Shown piece after piece: positions 41,674 through 45,186 of a stretch of 45,186 nucleotides of DNA. Numbering within the stretch: position 1 is the stretch's first letter; every line of letters begins with the position of its first letter. The translations under genes were made by a program, and so were the position numbers. A model generated the notes under the pieces. That model saw only the letters and a program-made list of their open reading frames with translations. It was not told where the DNA came from and made no database searches. The DNA is from Marinilactibacillus sp036039175. GTDB lineage: Bacteria; Bacillota; Bacilli; Lactobacillales; Carnobacteriaceae_A. The stretch is from positions 1-45,186 of the forward strand of contig NZ_JAYXKP010000011.1 of NCBI RefSeq assembly GCF_036039175.1, written 5' to 3'.

Positions 41674-41919
41674 TGGTAACATCAAGATTTAGTAGTCATT
41701 TGGTCATACTTTCGTCACAAATGAGTGTGATGGCTGGTTTTAATATAGTATCGTTCATGATAAACTTAACCTTAAGATAGAAATTTGCACGATTCATTCC
41801 TAAAATGGATCCAACATACTGAATATTTGATAGTCCCGTTGTTAGAGAGCGTAAATCTGATTGATCTGACAAAGACTTGATAATGATGGGTAAGCGATAA
41901 TCTTTTGGAGGGCACAATC

Positions 41920-42171
41920 ATGGAAGAGCAGCGCAACAAGAAAATGATTATTGAGTTAGATCAATCGGTTTACGAAGATTTAGTGGAATTTTGTGTTGAA
42001 ACAAATGTTGAGAAAAATGAATTAATGTCCCAAATGGTCAATTATTGTATTAAAGAGAGTATGAATAAAATGGATGCCATGCGGAAAGGGTATGCTGAAA
42101 TGGCTAACATCAATTTGGAGATTTGTTCTGAATTTGATGGATGCGAGAGCGAAGCACATTACCATATCTAA
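41920..42171 (+). CDS. mazE: MazE-like antitoxin (EndoAI type)
   Basis: An 83-residue antitoxin with a ribbon-helix-helix N-terminus (KKMIIELDQSVYEDLVEFC) and a toxin-binding C-terminal half ending CESEAHYHI. It resembles YdcD/EndoAI from Bacillus more than E. coli MazE. GGAGGG is seven bases before ATG 41920. The toxin gene follows after 90 bases, a wider gap than usual. Confidence 0.82.
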   Translation: MEEQRNKKMIIELDQSVYEDLVEFCVETNVEKNELMSQMVNYCIKESMNKMDAMRKGYAEMANINLEICSEFDGCESEAHYHI

Positions 42172-42261
42172 AACGGGAAGTATCATGCGATGAAGTAGGA
42201 GTCATTGAGGGTCGCATGAAACGGACCATTCCAAAAGGGTACCTTCGAGGAGAAAACGCCT

Positions 42262-42618
42262 ATGGTTAAGCGGGGAGATATTTATTATGCGGATCTATCG
42301 CCGGTAGTTGGATCGGAGCAAGGCGGAATGAGGCCAGTCTTGATTATCCAAAACAACGTCGGTAATAAGTATAGTCCGACTGTTATCGTTGCAGCTATTA
42401 CAACGAAGATTCAAAAAGGTAAAATGCCAACGCATATTGAGGTTGGAGCAGATCAAGGACTTGAGAAAAATTCTGTTGTATTATTGGAGCAGATACGAAC
42501 AATTGATAAACAGAGACTCAGAGATAAAGTGACACATTTAAATGCAAATATAATGGATTCTGTGGACGAAGCGCTATCTATCAGTGTAGGACTATCTAAC
42601 AAGTACAAACATATTTGA
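42262..42618 (+). CDS. mazF: mRNA interferase MazF/NdoA
   Basis: A 118-residue ribosome-independent RNase toxin. Family marks: VKRGDIYYADLSPVVGSEQGGMRPVLIIQN, the TTKIQKGKMPTHI loop, and LLEQIRTIDKQRL with the catalytic Arg/Thr region. It cuts single-stranded RNA (UACAU in Bacillus; site here unknown). GAGGAG before the ATG. Chromosomal copy in the conserved acpS locus. Confidence 0.93.
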   Translation: MVKRGDIYYADLSPVVGSEQGGMRPVLIIQNNVGNKYSPTVIVAAITTKIQKGKMPTHIEVGADQGLEKNSVVLLEQIRTIDKQRLRDKVTHLNANIMDSVDEALSISVGLSNKYKHI

Positions 42619-42642
42619 TCATATGATCCAATTTACTTAGTA

Positions 42643-42682
42643 AAAGAGGGAGTCTAGATACTAGACTTCCTCTTTTTTTGTG
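42643..42682 (+). terminator. Terminator of mazEF
   Basis: AAAGAGGGAGTCTAG (42643-42657), loop ATA, CTAGACTTCCTCTTT (42661-42675), one wobble, T-run. Confidence 0.9.
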
Positions 42683-42740
42683 CATATTTAGTTGCGCCTA
42701 CCCTTTAAATCATGATACACTACTACTCGTTGTCTAACAG

Positions 42741-42784
42741 CCGTGGTTCGAGAGCGCCAACCCACGTTATCAAAAACTAGGAGG
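42741..42784 (+). promoter_or_regulatory. PreQ1 class I riboswitch
   Basis: GTGGTTCGAGAGCG, CCAACCCAC and the A-rich tail CAAAAACTAGGAGG make the minimal type I preQ1 aptamer. The SD AGGAGG (42779-42784) is within the 3' end, so ligand binding would hide the ribosome site and stop translation of queT. Confidence 0.88.
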
Positions 42785-42793
42785 AAAATAAAT

Positions 42794-43285
42794 TTGAAAA
42801 CAAAACAATGGGTATTAAACGCCATCGTAGGAGCTTTGTATGTCGTGATTACATTAATCATTGCGCCTCTAGGATTTGGAGCGATTCAAATTCGCTTGTC
42901 AGAGATGTTGAATCATTTAGTAACTTTTGATAAAAAGTATGCTTACGGTATAGGAATTGGTGTAATCATCGCGAACGTCATCTTATCTCCTTTTGGAGTA
43001 TATGACTGGTTGCTTGGTGGAGGACACACAATCGTATCCTTTATTGTAGTGATATTCTTAACGAGAAATATGACCTCAATCAAAAAGAAAATGATAATCA
43101 ATACAATCGTGTTTTCTATTTTTACATTTATGATTGCCTTCTTGCTCTTGATTATCGGTGCAGAAAAGGTATTCTGGATTACTTATCTGTCTCTGATCAT
43201 CAGTCAATTCGTAACAATGGCAATTGGAATTCCTTTAATGCTTTATTTAGATAGTAAAATTAATTTTAGACAACAAATGAAGTAA
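42794..43285 (+). CDS. queT: Queuosine precursor ECF transporter S component
   Basis: A 163-residue membrane protein of the QueT family with about five helices: LNAIVGALYVVITLIIAPLGFGAIQIRLSEML at the N-terminus (the conserved IQIRLSE), YGIGIGVIIANVILSPFG, DWLLGGGHTIVS. It imports preQ1 or preQ0 with the ECF module. TTG start at 42794, nine bases after the riboswitch SD. Substrate backed by the preQ1 riboswitch. Confidence 0.9.
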   Translation: MKTKQWVLNAIVGALYVVITLIIAPLGFGAIQIRLSEMLNHLVTFDKKYAYGIGIGVIIANVILSPFGVYDWLLGGGHTIVSFIVVIFLTRNMTSIKKKMIINTIVFSIFTFMIAFLLLIIGAEKVFWITYLSLIISQFVTMAIGIPLMLYLDSKINFRQQMK

Positions 43286-43303
43286 CAATCAAAAAACGGG
43301 CGT

Positions 43304-43343
43304 AAAAAAGCAGTGACTCTATGATAGAGACACTGCTTTTTGA
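43304..43343. terminator. Bidirectional terminator
   Basis: AAAAAGCAGTG and CTCTA pair with TAGAG and CACTGCTTTTT (one internal mismatch), loop TGA; serves queT and the convergent CBS gene. Confidence 0.87.
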
Positions 43344-43363
43344 TATTGCTCTGCGATAAGGAA

Positions 43364-44002
43364 TTAGTTGTTGTGAAGATCTTCCGTTCCAACTACTTTA
43401 AATCCTTTCCGTTCTAGGTTATGAGTCAATTCCTCTAGTGTTTTTTCTGAAACACCTGGTTCTAACGTCATAATTGTACGACGAACCATGTTTTCGCGTT
43501 TAACATCCAAGGTTATACAACTCATGATTGAGCAGTAGCGATTAATAATCTTTGTGATTGAAGTTAAATCTCCCTTTTGTCCGGGTGTTGCAATTGTCAG
43601 CACATAACTTCCTTGATCAATACTCCAAGACTGTTGTAGAAGGTCAATCAAAGAACTATGCGTTAAAATACCATAGAAGTGATTGTTCTCATCCAAAACA
43701 GTAATGTAAGGAAGATCTTTAATCATAAAGAATATTTTGAAGAAAGAAGAATTTAAGTGCACATATTTTGTGGCATTCTTAAGCAAGTGAGTAACCGGAA
43801 GGCTCATGTCTCCGCCGTTCGCTTTATGGCGATAAATATGCATTTTATAAATGTTTCCGCGGAAGATTTTACCACTTTCGTCTAATACAGGCACACATCG
43901 ATAACCTGTTTCTTCTAATAGTTCAATTGATTCTTGTAACGTTGCTTTTTCCGAAATAGTATTCACAACATTTTTTGGTACAGATAACTGTTTAATTAAC
44001 AT
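43364..44002 (-). CDS. cbpA: CBS-ACT protein, probable c-di-AMP-binding CbpA
   Basis: A 212-residue cytosolic sensor: two CBS motifs (about residues 8-60 and 75-130; GYRCVPVLDESGKIFRGNIYKMHIYRH and LPYITVLDENNHFYGILTHSSLIDLL), then an ACT-like domain (SYVLTIATPGQKGDLTSITKIINRYCS). It matches the Lactobacillales/Listeria CbpA group shown to bind cyclic di-AMP. Downstream target unknown. GGAG precedes the ATG. Alone on its strand. Confidence 0.8.
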   Translation of the reverse strand: MLIKQLSVPKNVVNTISEKATLQESIELLEETGYRCVPVLDESGKIFRGNIYKMHIYRHKANGGDMSLPVTHLLKNATKYVHLNSSFFKIFFMIKDLPYITVLDENNHFYGILTHSSLIDLLQQSWSIDQGSYVLTIATPGQKGDLTSITKIINRYCSIMSCITLDVKRENMVRRTIMTLEPGVSEKTLEELTHNLERKGFKVVGTEDLHNN

Positions 44003-44132
44003 TGATTATTGGCTCCTTCTCATTTAAATATCTCTATTCTCACATTATAATTATAACAGATAAACACTTGGAGAAGTACCTAAATACCTGTAAAATAAAA
44101 TGGAAATTCATAAAAAGAAAGATGAGGTTAGT

Positions 44133-44864
44133 ATGCACAAAATTAATGAAATGATGGATTGGCCAGTCGTAAATAAAGAAGTTAGAGATTTTTTGAGATC
44201 TGCACAAAAACAATTGGATGGTAAGCTAGGTAAGATAGAAAAAGAAGCCAACGAGAAACGAGTTCCTATCATTCCGCACGAAACGGTTGCTTTTTTTGTC
44301 TGGTTATTTGGTCAAATTAATCCAAAAGAAATATTAGAAATTGGAACAGCAATCGGATTCTCTGCTGGTTTGATGGCTCAACATACAAGTGAAGAAAGTA
44401 AAATTACGACAATAGATCGAAATCCGGTCATGCTTGAAAAGGCTAAAGCGAATTTTAAAACACTAGGAATCGAAGAAAGAGTTACTCTTCTTGAAGGTCA
44501 AGCAGATGAATGGTTAGAAAAGCTTAAAGAAGATCAGTATGATTTTATCTTTATGGACAGTGCTAAGGCAAAATACTATGATTTCTTTCCGGATTGTATA
44601 CGTGTTTTAAAAGAAGGTGGTATTTTGGCAGTCGATGATGTACTTCAAGGTGGTACGATATTGGAAGATGTAAAAGATATTCCAAGAAGAAGAAGAAAAA
44701 TTCATAAGAAATTGAACGCTTTTCTTGAAATTGTATTGGATCATCCCGCACTAGATACAACATTACTTCCATTAGGGGATGGACTATTACTGATTACAAA
44801 AAAGGAAGACTATGATTTTTCATTCATGAAAGAAAAAGAATCTGATTCAAGTGATTCTATATAA
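44133..44864 (+). CDS. SAM-dependent O-methyltransferase (YrrM-like)
   Basis: A 243-residue methyltransferase of the COMT-like family 3. SAM-binding ILEIGTAIGFSAGLMA, the acidic loop ITTIDRNPVM, metal-binding FIFMDSAKAKYYDFFPD and AVDDVLQGG are clear. The Bacillus relative YrrM/TrmR methylates 5-hydroxyuridine in tRNA to 5-methoxyuridine, likely also here. ATG 44133 has GAGG five bases before; ATG 44100 has no SD. Confidence 0.85.
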   Translation: MHKINEMMDWPVVNKEVRDFLRSAQKQLDGKLGKIEKEANEKRVPIIPHETVAFFVWLFGQINPKEILEIGTAIGFSAGLMAQHTSEESKITTIDRNPVMLEKAKANFKTLGIEERVTLLEGQADEWLEKLKEDQYDFIFMDSAKAKYYDFFPDCIRVLKEGGILAVDDVLQGGTILEDVKDIPRRRRKIHKKLNAFLEIVLDHPALDTTLLPLGDGLLLITKKEDYDFSFMKEKESDSSDSI

Positions 44865-44929
44865 ATGTTGATACATCAATGTTTGATCAATAGCACAAAA
44901 TAATTTTTTAAAAAATATGCAGAAAATTG

Positions 44930-44958
44930 TTGACGAGATCGATTCTAACTGGTAAAGT
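44930..44958 (+). promoter_or_regulatory. rRNA promoter P1
   Basis: TTGACG (44930-44935), 17-base spacer, TAAAGT (44953-44958), with an A/T-rich UP-like stretch just upstream. Confidence 0.8.
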
Positions 44959-45048
44959 ATAAAACGTTGCTGATAACGAAACGCAGTTAAAGGAATCGAT
45001 CTTTCAACTCATTCGCAGAAACAAACAAAAACAAATTTTAAAAAACTA

Positions 45049-45077
45049 TTGACATCTTCGACATGATGATGTAATAT
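45049..45077 (+). promoter_or_regulatory. rRNA promoter P2
   Basis: TTGACA (45049-45054), 17-base spacer, TAATAT (45072-45077), again preceded by an A/T-rich UP-like block. Confidence 0.85.
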
Positions 45078-45140
45078 AGTATGAGTCGACAAGATAAGCA
45101 AACGTTCGAAAGGACAGCTTAACTAAAAGACGTAAACGAT

Positions 45141-45186
45141 TGATCTTTGAAAACTGAACAAAGTAAAAACAACCAAATGTGCAGGG
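45141..45186 (+). promoter_or_regulatory. rRNA leader with boxA; 16S gene beyond the edge
   Basis: TGATCTTTGAAAACTGAAC is the usual boxA-bearing leader of Gram-positive rRNA operons, bound by NusB/NusE for antitermination. The 16S rRNA itself starts after the window ends. Confidence 0.82.

Noticed and set aside
41696..41917. Minus-strand ORF of 73 codons between acpS and mazE
   Set aside because: Its start overlaps the mazE SD and it has no SD of its own; composition is not protein-like.

Overview
This is a 45 kb piece of a low-GC Gram-positive chromosome. The gene content and order point to Lactobacillales, most likely Carnobacteriaceae (Marinilactibacillus, Alkalibacterium or Carnobacterium type); that placement is inferred from murA2-rho-rpmE2, ddl-murF-cshA-acpS-mazEF, rpoE-pyrG-fba, the c-di-AMP-binding CBS protein and heavy use of TTG and GTG starts behind strong Shine-Dalgarno (SD) sites. 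Nearly everything is housekeeping. Accessory material is limited to a cut-off ISL3-type transposase at the left edge, a lone AbiEi-like gene, a block of seven 51-bp repeats with a NERD-domain gene beside it, and a small decayed-looking stretch near 14.5-14.8 kb.

Layout. 1-2 kb: ISL3 transposase start, AbiEi-like protein, small membrane protein. 2.2-3.6 kb: a trio of divergent cis-prenyltransferase, guanylate-kinase-like protein and small membrane protein. 3.7-7.1 kb: guaC, a PAP2 phosphatase, a small membrane protein and a DAO-type FAD oxidoreductase. 7.2-11.6 kb: tryptophan regulon with a leader peptide, an attenuator, a second Trp-containing leader ORF, an ABC transporter (trpXYZ) and an orphan trpB. 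11.7-13 kb: amidohydrolase. 13-14.5 kb: repeats and NERD gene. 14.9-16 kb: TPP riboswitch and thiD. 16.4-18.1 kb: PfpI/DJ-1 protein, mgsA and small membrane proteins. 18.4-23 kb: one-carbon folate genes fhs-fchA-folD-fau, then a THF riboswitch and folT. 23.1-28.3 kb, mostly minus strand: SOS-type Y-family polymerase, Ohr, HAD phosphatase, HD phosphohydrolase, LipL. 28.4-33.3 kb: DUF1934, rpoE, pyrG behind a G-start attenuator, fba, bioY. 33.4-36.4 kb: murA2, rho, rpmE2. 36.7-42.6 kb: ddl, murF, cshA, acpS, mazEF. 42.7-44.9 kb: preQ1 riboswitch and queT, CBS protein, O-methyltransferase. The right edge holds tandem promoters and the boxA leader of an rRNA operon whose 16S gene starts beyond the window.

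The striking theme is RNA-level control of cofactor and metabolite supply: TPP, THF and preQ1 riboswitches, a probable pyrG reiterative-transcription attenuator, structured leaders before guaC, rpmE2 and cshA, and a translation-coupled Trp attenuator. The Trp leader is the best candidate for something not well described: five mutually exclusive RNA segments whose geometry implies that a ribosome at the leader stop codon, not one stalled at Trp codons, frees the terminator. It is followed by a second terminator and a second mini-ORF with a W-E-W motif ahead of a tryptophan transporter and a lone tryptophan synthase beta gene. All calls come from reading the sequence; no database search was run.
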